Assembly (NCBI GenBank): GCA_963815775.1
Contig: CAWFIB010000015.1
Location: 1-64,000, forward strand
DNA length: 64,000 bases
Direction of reading: 5' to 3'
DNA from: CAVVDY01 sp963815775
GTDB lineage: Bacteria; Acidobacteriota; Terriglobia; Terriglobales; Acidobacteriaceae
Positions 43,393 to 53,150 of this stretch are shown here, piece by piece. Within the stretch, counting starts at the first letter, position 1. Every line of letters begins with the position of its first letter. The notes beneath the pieces are model-generated. The model saw nothing but the letters and a program-made list of their open reading frames with translations. It was not told the origin of the DNA and made no database searches. Made by a program: the position numbers and the translations under genes.

Positions 43393-44268
43393 ATGAATAG
43401 CAACACAGGCCCACAGCTCCGCGAAATCACGGTCGCCCACAGTCCCGATTCGGACGACGCCTTCATGTTCTATGGAATGGCCACCAACAAAGTGCGCATT
43501 CCCGGGGTCAAGTTCACGCACACCCTCTGCGACATCGAGACCCTGAATCGCAAGGCGTTGGAAGGCTTCTACGACATCACGGCGATCTCGTTCCACGCCT
43601 ATCCGTACATTCAGGACAAGTACACGCTCATGCCCAGCGGCGGCAGTGTAGGCGAAGGCTACGGACCCATGATCGTCGCCTCGCGGACGATTGCGCCGGA
43701 CGAACTGACGGAAGTGAAGATCGCCGTGCCGGGAACGATGACCACGGCGTACCTGGCGCTGAAGCTGTATGCGCCGGACGTGATTACGGAAGTGGTTCCG
43801 TTCGACCAGATCATTCCCCGGGTGCTGGAGGGAAAGTACGAAGCCGGGCTCATTATTCATGAAGGGCAGCTCACTTTTGACCGCGCCGGCTTGCACCGCA
43901 TTGTTGACATGGGCAAGTGGTGGCGCGAGAAGACCGGCATGCCGTTGCCGCTGGGTGGCAATGTTATCCGCCGCGACCTGGGAGCGGAGCTGATCAACGC
44001 CTGCTGTGGCGCCCTGCGGGACAGCATTCAATACGCCCTGGACCATCGTGAAGAGGCGCTGCAATATGCCATGCAGTTTGCCCGGGAGCTGGATCCGCAA
44101 CTCGCCGACAGGTTTGTCGGCATGTACGTCAACGAACGCACACTCGACTATGGCAAAGACGGACGCGAAGCCATCGTGAAGCTGCTCGAAATGGGCTACG
44201 AAGCGGGAATCATTCCGCACAAGCCAAACGTCGCGTTTGCGGGTGATGCCGCATTGTTGACAGCGTAG
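43393..44268 (+). CDS. mqnD: 1,4-dihydroxy-6-naphthoate synthase (MqnD family)
   Basis: Protein of 291 residues with the periplasmic-binding-like fold of MqnA/MqnD. It opens VAHSPDSDDAFMFYGMATN, the MqnD signature; the later IIHEGQLTFDRAGL holds the active-site His that splits cyclic dehypoxanthine futalosine into 1,4-dihydroxy-6-naphthoate. This places menaquinone synthesis on the futalosine route. A wider MqnA/MqnD family role cannot be fully excluded. No other mqn gene is in the window. It sits 68 bp after bioY on the same strand. Confidence 0.82.
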   Translation: MNSNTGPQLREITVAHSPDSDDAFMFYGMATNKVRIPGVKFTHTLCDIETLNRKALEGFYDITAISFHAYPYIQDKYTLMPSGGSVGEGYGPMIVASRTIAPDELTEVKIAVPGTMTTAYLALKLYAPDVITEVVPFDQIIPRVLEGKYEAGLIIHEGQLTFDRAGLHRIVDMGKWWREKTGMPLPLGGNVIRRDLGAELINACCGALRDSIQYALDHREEALQYAMQFARELDPQLADRFVGMYVNERTLDYGKDGREAIVKLLEMGYEAGIIPHKPNVAFAGDAALLTA

Positions 44269-44332
44269 CGAGTTGTCCCGGGAGTTCGTTGAATAACTTT
44301 CAACAACACGCCCTGATTCTTGACATCGCTCC

Positions 44333-44397
44333 CCTCAGGGACTAAAGCCCGGCGTTTCACCACAGCAGGGCCGTCACGGCTGAAGCCGTGCCCCTTC
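44333..44397. repeat. Acidobacterial REP-like hairpin, copy B (inverted)
   Basis: Reverse complement reads GAAGGGGCACGGCTTCAGCC then GTG, a variable spacer, and CGGGCTTTAGTCCCTGAGG, the same ends as copy A at 33331-33394. The hairpin core is shared and the spacer differs. It lies between mqnD and the HAD gene. Confidence 0.8.
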
Positions 44398-44456
44398 AAA
44401 GTCATTTTGAGCTTATGTCAATGACTTGCGGGACACGATACTAGCGCGGGAAAATC

Positions 44457-45176
44457 ATGGCGGTTGCGCTCGAAATGAAGATTTCGCCCGGCCAGAACCT
44501 GCTGATCGACGCCGACGATACGCTGTGGGAAAACAACGTCTACTTCGAGCGGGCCATCGCTGACTTCATTACCTTCCTCGATCACAAAACCCATACGCCA
44601 GACGAAGTTCGCGCAGTGCTGTGGGACGTGGAACGCGACACCATTCTTGAACACGGCTATGGCATGCAGAGCTTCGCCAGCGCTCTGGTCGGATGCTTCG
44701 AGCGGCTGTCGGTCGAGGCGGTCACCCCTGCGCTGCACGACCAGATCAAGGCCATTGCCTACAAAATCGCTGAGCATCCGATGGAGATCCTGCCCGAGGT
44801 GCCGGAAACGCTCATGCATTTGTCGCAGCGCCATCGCCTGTTCATGGTTACTAAGGGGAATATCACCGAGCAGACCGGAAAGCTTGAGCGCTCAGAACTG
44901 AAGAGGCACTTCATCGCCGTCGAGGTGCTCGCCGAGAAGAATGCGCCGGCCTACCGCGAGATCGTGGGGAAGTATGGACTGATTCCAGGGAACACCTGGA
45001 TGATCGGCAACAGCCCCAGCTCCGACATCAATCCGGCAATTGAGGCCGGACTGCACGCAGTTTTCGTTCCCTATCACAACACCTGGGAACTGGAGCGCGG
45101 AGAGATCCTTCCGGTTAACGGCGACTGCAAGCTGCTGCACGTGGAAAGCTTCGGGCGGTTGCGCGACATCTTCTAG
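44457..45176 (+). CDS. HAD superfamily hydrolase
   Basis: Cytoplasmic phosphatase-like protein of 239 residues. Motif I is LLIDADDTLWENN with the nucleophile D18 and acid D20, motif II MVTKGN, motif III the Lys of LAEKNAPAYREIVGKYG, and motif IV WMIGNSPSSDINPAIEAG. The cap lies between motifs I and II. Substrate unknown; the layout is like small-molecule phosphatases of the YjjG/phosphoglycolate type. It starts after a REP-like repeat. Confidence 0.82.
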   Translation: MAVALEMKISPGQNLLIDADDTLWENNVYFERAIADFITFLDHKTHTPDEVRAVLWDVERDTILEHGYGMQSFASALVGCFERLSVEAVTPALHDQIKAIAYKIAEHPMEILPEVPETLMHLSQRHRLFMVTKGNITEQTGKLERSELKRHFIAVEVLAEKNAPAYREIVGKYGLIPGNTWMIGNSPSSDINPAIEAGLHAVFVPYHNTWELERGEILPVNGDCKLLHVESFGRLRDIF

Positions 45177-45251
45177 TCTTGGCCCTTCTGTGAACAACTT
45201 TCCGCCGCTGCCCGGTGTTATTGTGATTGCCCTTTCGCGCATGGGGTAAAT

Positions 45252-47216
45252 ATGAAGGCTTTATCTAAGGTCATCGCCGTATCGCTTGCGATCAGCTTCT
45301 TCTCGGTAGCCTTAGTCGCTGCCAAGAAGAAGGCCGGCACGAACGACCCAGCCGATCAGCAGAAACGCGCCTTGCACGCGCTTGACCGTCTGACGTTCGG
45401 CCCACGTCCCGGCGATGTGGAAGCCGTCAGCGCGATGGGCGTCGACCAGTGGATCGAGCTGCAGTTACATCCCGATAAAATCGACGCCTCGGCGCTGGAC
45501 GCCAGGCTCGCGCAGTACCGCACGTTGCGCATGGGCCCGCGTGAGATGGCGATCGACTTTCCGCCTCCGCAAGTGCTGCAGGCGGTACAGAAGGGCAAGC
45601 TGCCCATGCCCAGCGATCCGTATCTCCATGCCGTCTACTCGGCGAACCTGGTGCGATTAGAGGAGAAGAAAGAAGCAAAGCAGGAGCAGGCGGGGCTCAC
45701 CAGAGTTGCAGCCAACAACACGGCGTCAAACCCCAACCTATCGAAGCCGGGCCAGGGCATGGCAAATCGGGTCGACATGGTGGAGGAGACATTGCGCCGC
45801 CAGCGCATTCAGATGGTCGAAGAACTGACATTGCTTGATCCTGCCACTCGCATGCAGCGGATACTGGCCCTGCCTGCCGATCAGCAGAGCGAGTTGATGA
45901 AGGGCGTGCCTGAGCCCATGCGGCAGTCGTTACTGGAGGGCCTCTCGCCCGAGCAGAGGGAAACGGTCCTCGCGCTGACAAACCCGGTCGCGGTGGTGAA
46001 TGACGAGCTGCAATCGGGGAAAATCCTGCGCGCCGTCTACAGCGATCGGCAACTCGAGGAAGTGCTCACCGACTTCTGGTTCAATCACTTCAATGTCTTC
46101 ATCGGCAAGGGTCCCGACCGTTATCTGATCACGCCATACGAGCGTGACGTGATTCGCCTGCACGTGCTGGGGAAGTTCAAGGACCTGCTGGTCGCCACCG
46201 CCCAGAGCCAGGCTATGCTGTTCTATCTCGACAACTGGCAGAACGTGGGCCCGCACTCGGAGCAGGAGCTGGGGAGCGGCGCGCCACAGAACCAGAATCG
46301 GAAGCGCGATGGGCTCAACGAGAACTACGCCCGTGAGCTGATGGAGTTGCAGACGCTGGGCGTCAACGGCGGATACACACAGCAGGATGTGACGGAGGTC
46401 GCGCGCGTCTTCACCGGTTGGACGCTACAGGACCCACGTGAGGGTGGCGGCTTTGTCTTCAAGCCGCGCCTGCACGAGCCCGGCGACAAGATTGTGCTTG
46501 GGCACAAAATCAAGCAGGGCGGCGAAAACGAAGGGATGGAAGTACTCGACATCCTGGCGCATTCGCCGGCAACAGCGCGGTTCATCTCCACCAAACTGGC
46601 TGAGCGGTTCGTCTCCGACAATCCACCGCCATCTCTGGTCGACGCGATGAGCAAGACGTTCCTGAGGACCGACGGCGACTTGCGCGAAGTAATGCGCACC
46701 ATGTTCCGATCTGCGGAATTCTGGGCGCCCGCGAGCTACAAGGCAAAGGTCAAGACGCCGCTGGAGTTTGCCATCTCGTCGCTGCGTGCGACAGAGGCCG
46801 AAGTAACCGACCCGCGGCCCTTGATGTTCGTGCTCGGCCAGATGGGAATGCCGCTCTATGGCATGCAGCCGCCCACGGGCTATTCGACAAAGGCGGAGGA
46901 GTGGGTGAGTTCCGCCGCATTGCTGGCGCGCATGAACTTCGCCCTTGGACTCACCGGGAACAAGATTTACGGTATCAGCTTTGACCTTGCGAAGCTCACC
47001 CACTCACCGCCAGGCGTGCCCGGCGGCTACGATTGCTATCAGACGCAAGTCAAACTGGAGCAGGCGCTGCTGAACGGGGAGGTATCGGCACAAACCCACA
47101 AGACCATTGAAGACAAGATTTCCACTCCCTGCGATCAGGCCGGCGCCGCCCAGGCAAACAGCCTGAACGCTATCGCCGCGCTGCTGCTCGGCTCGCCCGA
47201 ATTTCAGCGGCACTAA
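45252..47216 (+). CDS. DUF1800 family exported protein
   Basis: Protein of 654 residues with a short signal segment (VIAVSLAISFFSVALVAA). DUF1800 hallmarks are ALHALDRLTFGPRPGDVEAV at the start, LEEVLTDFWFNHFNVFIGKG, RDGLNENYARELMELQTLGV and DVTEVARVFTGWTLQDP. A Gln/Glu-rich insertion (about 135-215) is longer than in many members. The function of the family is unknown; it is almost always paired with a DUF1501 gene, as here (17-bp gap), and the pair probably acts outside the cytoplasm. Confidence 0.9.
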   Translation: MKALSKVIAVSLAISFFSVALVAAKKKAGTNDPADQQKRALHALDRLTFGPRPGDVEAVSAMGVDQWIELQLHPDKIDASALDARLAQYRTLRMGPREMAIDFPPPQVLQAVQKGKLPMPSDPYLHAVYSANLVRLEEKKEAKQEQAGLTRVAANNTASNPNLSKPGQGMANRVDMVEETLRRQRIQMVEELTLLDPATRMQRILALPADQQSELMKGVPEPMRQSLLEGLSPEQRETVLALTNPVAVVNDELQSGKILRAVYSDRQLEEVLTDFWFNHFNVFIGKGPDRYLITPYERDVIRLHVLGKFKDLLVATAQSQAMLFYLDNWQNVGPHSEQELGSGAPQNQNRKRDGLNENYARELMELQTLGVNGGYTQQDVTEVARVFTGWTLQDPREGGGFVFKPRLHEPGDKIVLGHKIKQGGENEGMEVLDILAHSPATARFISTKLAERFVSDNPPPSLVDAMSKTFLRTDGDLREVMRTMFRSAEFWAPASYKAKVKTPLEFAISSLRATEAEVTDPRPLMFVLGQMGMPLYGMQPPTGYSTKAEEWVSSAALLARMNFALGLTGNKIYGISFDLAKLTHSPPGVPGGYDCYQTQVKLEQALLNGEVSAQTHKTIEDKISTPCDQAGAAQANSLNAIAALLLGSPEFQRH

Positions 47217-47233
47217 CACGAGGGTCAGGCAGT

Positions 47234-48475
47234 ATGAGCATCACGCGAAGAGCATTTCTACAAGGCGGGGCGATGGCGGTCATCGGCACCGCTGCGGTCC
47301 CCTCGTTTCTCACCCGCGCCGCCTTCGGCGCAGTGTCGCCGTCGGGCCGTAACAAGCGGCTGGTCGTCATCTTCCAGCGCGGCGCGGCCGATGGCCTGAA
47401 CATCGTCATCCCGCACGCTGAGCCCTCGTATTACGCCATGCGGCCGAGCATCGCAATCCAGCAAAATCAGGTGATCGACCTCGACGGTTTCTTCGGACTG
47501 CATCCCTCGCTGGCAAGCTTCAAGCCGCTGTGGGACCAGGGTCACCTCGCCATCGTGCACGCCGCGGGCTCGCCCGATACGACACGCTCGCACTTCGACG
47601 CTCAGGATTACATGGAATCCGGTACGCCCGGGGTGAAGAGCACGACCGACGGCTGGCTGAATCGCGTGCTGCAAAGCGAGCGGCAGACCAAGGAGAGTCC
47701 GTTCTCAGCAGTCGCGCTCGGCTTCTCCCTGCCGCGTATTCTCTCGGGAAAGGCAGAGGCGGTTGCTGTCAGCAACGTAAATTCGTTCGGCATCGCCGGC
47801 GGAAATCCGGCCGCAGCGCCGCTGAGCAACACCTTCGAGGCGATGTATGACCAGTCGGTCGATGCTGTACTGCATGGGACCGGTCAGGAAACCTTCGAAG
47901 CGGTGAAGATGCTGAAGTCCGCCGACCCTAAGCGCTACTCGCCGGCGCCGGGTGCGGACTATCCGCCAGGCGGCTTTGGCGATGCACTACGCCAGACGGC
48001 GCAGCTCATCAAATCAAACGTCGGGGTACAGATCGCCTTCACCGACCTCGTCGGATGGGACCACCATGTAAACGAGGGCGCTGCGGAAGGATCACTCGCA
48101 AATATCCTGCGCGAGTTTGGCCAATCGATTTCTGCGTTCTGGATCGATCTCGGCCCGCTGGCAGAGGACACGGTGATTGTCACCATGTCGGAGTTCGGGC
48201 GAACCGCACGCGAGAATGGAGATCGGGGCACGGACCATGGCCATGCCAACGTGATGTTCGTGCTCGGCGGCCCGGTTCGTGGAGGCCGTGTCTACGGGCG
48301 CTGGCCGGGACTTGACCCGGCGCAACTCAACGAAGGCCGCGACCTGGCGCTGACCACCGACTTCCGTCGCGTGCTCAGCGAGGCGGTGACCCGCCATATA
48401 GGAAATCCCAATCTGAATGCTGTGTTTCCGGGATACGACAACTCTCCGGCGGGATTCTTGCGGTATTTGGGCTGA
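47234..48475 (+). CDS. DUF1501 family protein with Tat signal
   Basis: Protein of 413 residues. The twin-arginine signal is ITRRAFLQGGAMAVIGTAAV. The DUF1501 body, an alkaline-phosphatase-like fold, shows KRLVVIFQRGAADGLNIVIP, the HPSLASFKPLWDQGHLAIVH segment, GWDHHVNEG and TVIVTMSEFGRTARENGDRG with TDHGHAN metal-type residues. Partner of the DUF1800 gene. Tat export suggests that it folds with a metal in the cytoplasm. Its stop is eight bases from the convergent next gene. Role unknown. Confidence 0.9.
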   Translation: MSITRRAFLQGGAMAVIGTAAVPSFLTRAAFGAVSPSGRNKRLVVIFQRGAADGLNIVIPHAEPSYYAMRPSIAIQQNQVIDLDGFFGLHPSLASFKPLWDQGHLAIVHAAGSPDTTRSHFDAQDYMESGTPGVKSTTDGWLNRVLQSERQTKESPFSAVALGFSLPRILSGKAEAVAVSNVNSFGIAGGNPAAAPLSNTFEAMYDQSVDAVLHGTGQETFEAVKMLKSADPKRYSPAPGADYPPGGFGDALRQTAQLIKSNVGVQIAFTDLVGWDHHVNEGAAEGSLANILREFGQSISAFWIDLGPLAEDTVIVTMSEFGRTARENGDRGTDHGHANVMFVLGGPVRGGRVYGRWPGLDPAQLNEGRDLALTTDFRRVLSEAVTRHIGNPNLNAVFPGYDNSPAGFLRYLG

Positions 48476-48483
48476 ACCATCAA

Positions 48484-49631
48484 TTATTGCGGCGGCGGGA
48501 CTTGTCCGCCGGGGCCGGGTGGTGGAGGTACAGGCATGGGCTGCGGGCCGTTGCCAGGGTTGCCGGTGCCATCCGGATAGGGCGTACTATCGGGCGGGGC
48601 GCTACGATCCTGCGGACTCGGGGCACGCTGGTCCGCGGGGATGGGTGAGCTATAGTCGGGTTGCTCGCCGGGACGCATCAACGTGGGAGCATTGGCGGGC
48701 TTGGCCTTCGGCTTGTTGTCCGCCACCTCGGATTCGCTGGGTTGCAGGTCGACTTCCTTCTCGGTACGAACGACCTTGTGGCCATCAACGGTCATGATCT
48801 CCAGCCGAGCAACCTGACCGCCCTCGAAGCGCACGAAGTCGACTTCCTCCGGCGGAGTGCCGTAGATCCACTCCTCGTAGTCGCGACCCTGGTCGTCTTT
48901 TTCGCGAATCTTTTGCGGAGGCCGGCCCTTGGCGTATACTCGACCATGTCCTTATTCATGCCGACAAGAACCTGGTGGTTCTTGATGGCCTCCCGAACCT
49001 TGGGAGGCAGGGTCTTCTCATAGGCCTCCTCGGTAGTGAGCGCATGGAAGTCGAACACGGGTGCGAGCATGGCGCGTACCTGGTCGCCTGTCATCTCGGG
49101 AACGTACTTGTCGAACTCGAGCTTCACGATCGAGCCGTGCGCATCCAGGCTCTGGGGAGCTCCAGTCGCGGGTATTGACGAGGTGCCGCCCGCGGTGCCG
49201 AGTTCGATGCGCTGATACCACTTCGGCCCCTTCCTTGGGCCTCCGTTGATCTCGAAGATGATCTCCTTGTCACGCACCTCGACATTGGTGATGACACAAC
49301 GATCGCCCGGCTTGGCAGCAGGGCCATTTTCGGCGACCATCTGCGCAACGCCCTGCTGGCTGGGGGTGACGACGCCGTCCTTGATCTTCAATCCCGATTT
49401 ACCCTGGGGGAAGAGGACCTTGGCAAACACCCGCTCCGATTGCAGGCTGCGTATGATCTCCAAGCGGGTTTGTGTGGTGAGCTTGGGCGCGTTGGGACTA
49501 ACAATGGAGGGCGATGCGGAGGCTGGGTTCTTCTGTGTCTTGGTATCGCTCGCGGCAAGCGGCTCGGCGCAAATGCACAGCCAAAGCAGGAGCGCTGCCG
49601 AGCCTACCACAGTGAAACGACGGCGAGCCAT
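48484..49631 (-). pseudogene. Exported protein with proline-rich tail, one frameshift
   Basis: A signal peptide (VVGSAALLLWLCICAEPLAA) is followed by a conserved-looking domain (TRLEIIRSLQSERVFAKVLF, GDRCVITNVEVRDKEIIFEI, LEFDKYVPEMTGDQVRAMLA, PPKVREAIKNHQVLVGMN). At about 48935 the sense moves by a minus-one shift to KGRPPQKIREKDDQGRDYEE, then WIYGTPPEEVDFVRFEGGQV and a Pro/Gly-rich tail ending PPPGPGGQVPPPQ. Restored length is about 380 residues. No known domain; the mixture of a folded part and a disordered tail suggests envelope function. Could be a sequencing slip rather than a dead gene. Confidence 0.6.
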
Positions 49632-49690
49632 GGAAACCCCGTTGTCAGAGATTATATGCCCATCAGGAGAATCACGAACGGGTATTCCCT

Positions 49691-50593
49691 TTAGACACCG
49701 GGAAGCTGGCCGGAGTTATCGGAGTCTGGTCGCGAAATTGAAAAAGGTTCCGCCAAACGCTGGACCGGCCATTTCCAGGCCACAAGCAGTCCGAGAACAA
49801 TGGCCAGGGCACCGGGAGCGCTGGCCTCGATGCCATAGGTACCACCGGTGAGCCATCGCGGCCCACTGGCAGACGTATGGATCACCACATTGAAGATGCG
49901 CAGGCCGCTAACCGGCAGGCCGAAGAGCAGCCCCAAGGTTGCGTTCCAGCCAAAGTGCAGACCCAAGGGCAGCCAAAGCGCCCGCGTGCGCAGGTAGGCA
50001 ATTGCCAGAACAATTCCGATGAGGACGGTGTTCAGCAGGCCCAAGGCGCTGGCGCCGGGATTCGTAAGGTGCACGGCGCCGAAGAGAACGGAGAAAACGC
50101 CGATCGCGCCCAGCGGGCCAACAGCTTCTTCCAACCGCTGGAAGGGATATCCGCGAAACATCAGCTCTTCTGCAAGCGCGCCGGAGATGAGCACAACGAG
50201 TATCACGGGCACGCGCGCCAGAGTGTGCGAATTCAAGTGCACATCAATGATAGTGTCTGACCATATCACCACCGGGATCAAAGCGATGATGGGGAGCACG
50301 AACCCGAGGAGGCACCCGGCGCCAAATTGCCGCCGCCAGCCGACGACGATTGGAAATCCCATGATTGCGGCGCGATGTTCTTCCACGTGATCGGCGATGG
50401 TGAGTAGCCAGAGATACAGACCGAAGAGCACGGCAGCAAGCAATGGCCGGAAGATCGCTTCGAAGCGAAGGATATGGTTGCCGGTGAGCGCGCCTGCAAC
50501 AAACGTGCAGACCACGAATGCGGCGGCTGAAAATGCCACCGAAAGTAGAAAGCTCCACACTGGCCGTACGCGTCCACTGGCAGAGGTGAACAT
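49691..50593 (-). CDS. CPBP family intramembrane metalloprotease
   Basis: Membrane protein of 300 residues with about eight helices and the ABI/CPBP motifs: EELMFRGYPFQRLEE (the catalytic Glu-Glu and Arg), FGAVHLTNPG (motif 2 His) and GLHFGWNATLG (motif 3 His and Asn). Such proteins resemble CAAX proteases; bacterial substrates are rarely known. It starts two bases after the GHMP kinase stop and is the last gene of a four-gene unit. GHMP and CPBP genes are not a standard pair. Confidence 0.85.
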   Translation of the reverse strand: MFTSASGRVRPVWSFLLSVAFSAAAFVVCTFVAGALTGNHILRFEAIFRPLLAAVLFGLYLWLLTIADHVEEHRAAIMGFPIVVGWRRQFGAGCLLGFVLPIIALIPVVIWSDTIIDVHLNSHTLARVPVILVVLISGALAEELMFRGYPFQRLEEAVGPLGAIGVFSVLFGAVHLTNPGASALGLLNTVLIGIVLAIAYLRTRALWLPLGLHFGWNATLGLLFGLPVSGLRIFNVVIHTSASGPRWLTGGTYGIEASAPGALAIVLGLLVAWKWPVQRLAEPFSISRPDSDNSGQLPGV

Positions 50594-50595
50594 GG

Positions 50596-51681
50596 TTACG
50601 ACTTGGGGTGGCCGCTTTTCACGGCTTTGTTCGGCTGGCTCTCGGCAGTTGGGTGAAAACGCAGACCCTCGCGCGCCACATGAAAGTCGAGAGGCTGGCC
50701 GCCGTGCCTGCGGATTACCTCTTGCACGCGTTCGCGGCTACCCTCTTCCACCAGGAAGATGACGCAGCCTCCGCCGCCTGCGCCGCAAACCTTGGCTGCA
50801 CGCGCTCCATGCTTGCGGGCGACAGCGATAAGCGAATCGATCAGCGGCGTAGTGATGCCGGGAGCGTTGCTGCGGCGCAGCTTCCACTCCTCGCGCAGCA
50901 GGCGCGCAACATCCTCCCAGGCGGTTGCCATGAGCGCGCGCCGCATCTGCTGGGCGATTTGCGAAATCTCCTCGAAGTTGCGAATCACTTTCCTGTCGCC
51001 GTTGATGTGCTGCTTGAAGACCTCCCAATTGTTGATGCCGGACTGGCGCGGCGCTCCGGTGTAGCAGAGGACGAAGCGGCGCGTCATCTGGTCGGCAGAG
51101 ATGGCGAGCGGCTCGCACCGTATGCCTGCCGGCGAGAGGTGAATGGCGTTTACGCCGCCGTACATTGCGGGGTAGTAATCCTGGCAACCGGTGGGAACCT
51201 TGATGAGCTGCGCCTCGACGTTCTGCGCGATGACCCGAATCTGCTCGATGTCGAGGAGTTGCCCGGTGAAGCGTGCCAATACCGCGGTGGTCGCAATCAT
51301 CAGCGCGGACGAGCCGGATATTCCGGCGCCTGCCGGGGACTCGGAGTTCGTCTCCAGGATGAATCCGCCTTGCGGTTGAAAGAAACGGATGAGATATGCC
51401 GCTAACGGGTGCTTGTAGACTTTGGCGCGCATGAGGGCGTCGAGCGAGGCGAAGCGTTCGGAACGGTCGGTGTCATGCGAGACGAGCGAGATCTCTCTTC
51501 CCCGCCGCGGCGTCAGCTTGCAGGTCGTCAGGATGGATAGCGCCATGTTGACGGTGACCGCCCCGGGATGGAAGAGATACAGCGGCCAGATGTCGTAAGT
51601 ACCGCCGGCAAGATCGGCGCGGCAGGGAGCCTGGGCGAGAATTTCGCTCGATTGGTTGGCAGAACCCGAGTCGTCAAACAT
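50596..51681 (-). CDS. GHMP family sugar kinase (heptose-7-phosphate kinase-like)
   Basis: Kinase of 361 residues. Motif 1 APCRADLAGGTYDIWPLY (18-35), ATP-binding motif 2 ESPAGAGISGSSALMIA (114-130) and motif 3 AAKVCGAGGGGCVIFLV are all present. The R-A-D-L-A-G-G-x-x-D motif resembles D-glycero-D-manno-heptose 7-phosphate kinase (HddA) and fucokinase-like members rather than galactokinase, so a sugar kinase feeding GDP-heptose or similar is likely (inference). It directly abuts the decarboxylase stop and is followed at once by the CPBP gene. Confidence 0.82.
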   Translation of the reverse strand: MFDDSGSANQSSEILAQAPCRADLAGGTYDIWPLYLFHPGAVTVNMALSILTTCKLTPRRGREISLVSHDTDRSERFASLDALMRAKVYKHPLAAYLIRFFQPQGGFILETNSESPAGAGISGSSALMIATTAVLARFTGQLLDIEQIRVIAQNVEAQLIKVPTGCQDYYPAMYGGVNAIHLSPAGIRCEPLAISADQMTRRFVLCYTGAPRQSGINNWEVFKQHINGDRKVIRNFEEISQIAQQMRRALMATAWEDVARLLREEWKLRRSNAPGITTPLIDSLIAVARKHGARAAKVCGAGGGGCVIFLVEEGSRERVQEVIRRHGGQPLDFHVAREGLRFHPTAESQPNKAVKSGHPKS

Positions 51682-53106
51682 TCACGCTACGCTCCCGGTC
51701 GCCAGTTCTCTGCCCACCGCCAGCACCTCATTCACAACCTCGTCGAGGTCGGCGCGCGTGGAGCGATGATTCACCAGGCAAATCCTCAGTGCGAAGCGAC
51801 CGTTGATAGTTGCGTTGGAGAGATACACGCGCCCCCGCCGCACAACCTTAGGGAGAATCTGGGCGTTCAGCTCGTCGAGCCCGTCGTGCGATAACTCTCC
51901 CGCGGGAACATAGCGAAAGCAAACGGCACTTAGCGGAACCGGGGCAAGGCGCTGTAACTCAGGCTCCGCATCCACGCGATCGGCAAAGTAGGAAGCAAGT
52001 TCCACATCGTTGCGAATGGCTTCGCGAAAATTCGCCAGCCCGTGATAGCGCAGCGACAGCCACAGCTTCAAGGCGCGAAAGCGCCGCGAAAGTTCAATGG
52101 TCTCGTCGAAGAACATGAAGTTCTCGATCGGATCATCGAAGTACGACTTGGTGTAATCGCCGGAATGCGAAAACGTCTTCCTGGCCCGGGCTGAATCGCG
52201 ATACAGCACGCAACTGCAATCGATAGGCTGGTAAAGCCACTTGTGCGGATCGAGCGAAATGGAGTCAGCGCCATCGATTCCGGGAAATAGCTCCGGCTTG
52301 GCGATGGCCGCGAGCGCTCCATAAGCGCCATCGATGTGAAACCACGCCCCATGCTCCTTGGCAATGTGCGACAGGTCCCCAAGCGGATCAATGCTGCCGG
52401 TATTCACGGTGCCAGCCGAACCGACGACGGCGATGGGCTTGATGCCGGCATCGATGTCACGCCGAACCGATTCGCGGAGCAGATCGGTGCGGATACGAAA
52501 TTTGTCATCGCAGGGAATGAGCCGCAGATGATCACGCCCAATACCGAGCAACGCGACCGCCTTTCCGATGGACATATGGATTTCCGTCGAGGCATACACC
52601 GCGCCGGGCTTGGTGATGCCGCCCTCATTGGCCGGCAGTCTGGCTTCGCGGGCCATCGCCAACCCCATCAGGTTTGCCGACGATCCGCCACCGCACAGGC
52701 TGCCGCTGAATGCCGGGCAGCCGATCATGGTCGCCAGCCAGCGAACGACGGTTCGTTCAATGGTCGCGGCCGAGGGTGAGGACCGCCAGGCGGTGACGTT
52801 CTGGTTCAGCACGCTGGCCAGCAGATCAGCCGCCGCAGCAACGGGCTCGCCTGAGCCGTGAACGTATCCAAAGAAACGCGGGCTGCCGGGACGCACTCCG
52901 CCGATGACGTGCGGAAGATCGTCGAGCGCCGCCATGCCTAATCCCTGCTCGGGGATGGAGCCGAAGAACATTCCTTCGCTCTCCTGTCCGGTCAGGTTGG
53001 GAAAGGTCGACAGGTCATTCACCGAACGCAGATAGTCCAGCGCGATCTTGGTGATGCGCTGGTAGACCTGTTTGTACTGTTCGTCAGAGAGCGAGAGCGG
53101 ATTCAT
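51682..53106 (-). CDS. PLP-dependent group II amino-acid decarboxylase
   Basis: Protein of 474 residues in the aromatic-L-amino-acid/glutamate decarboxylase family. Elements are HPRF-like SPRFFGYVHGSGEPVAAAAD, CGGGSSANLMGLAMAREARL (phosphate cup), WFHIDGAYGALAAIAKPELF and the PLP-lysine motif DSISLDPHKWLYQPIDCS. Family members make amines from aromatic amino acids, or act on related substrates such as cysteine sulfinate. ATG 53106 with GGAG seven bases before is chosen; the frame to 53187 has an atypical N-terminus. It lies between the YdjC-like gene and the abutting kinase. Confidence 0.86.
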   Translation of the reverse strand: MNPLSLSDEQYKQVYQRITKIALDYLRSVNDLSTFPNLTGQESEGMFFGSIPEQGLGMAALDDLPHVIGGVRPGSPRFFGYVHGSGEPVAAAADLLASVLNQNVTAWRSSPSAATIERTVVRWLATMIGCPAFSGSLCGGGSSANLMGLAMAREARLPANEGGITKPGAVYASTEIHMSIGKAVALLGIGRDHLRLIPCDDKFRIRTDLLRESVRRDIDAGIKPIAVVGSAGTVNTGSIDPLGDLSHIAKEHGAWFHIDGAYGALAAIAKPELFPGIDGADSISLDPHKWLYQPIDCSCVLYRDSARARKTFSHSGDYTKSYFDDPIENFMFFDETIELSRRFRALKLWLSLRYHGLANFREAIRNDVELASYFADRVDAEPELQRLAPVPLSAVCFRYVPAGELSHDGLDELNAQILPKVVRRGRVYLSNATINGRFALRICLVNHRSTRADLDEVVNEVLAVGRELATGSVA

Positions 53107-53150
53107 GGGCGATCTCCGCAAGTGAAGGCGGAATCGACATTGTATCGGGT

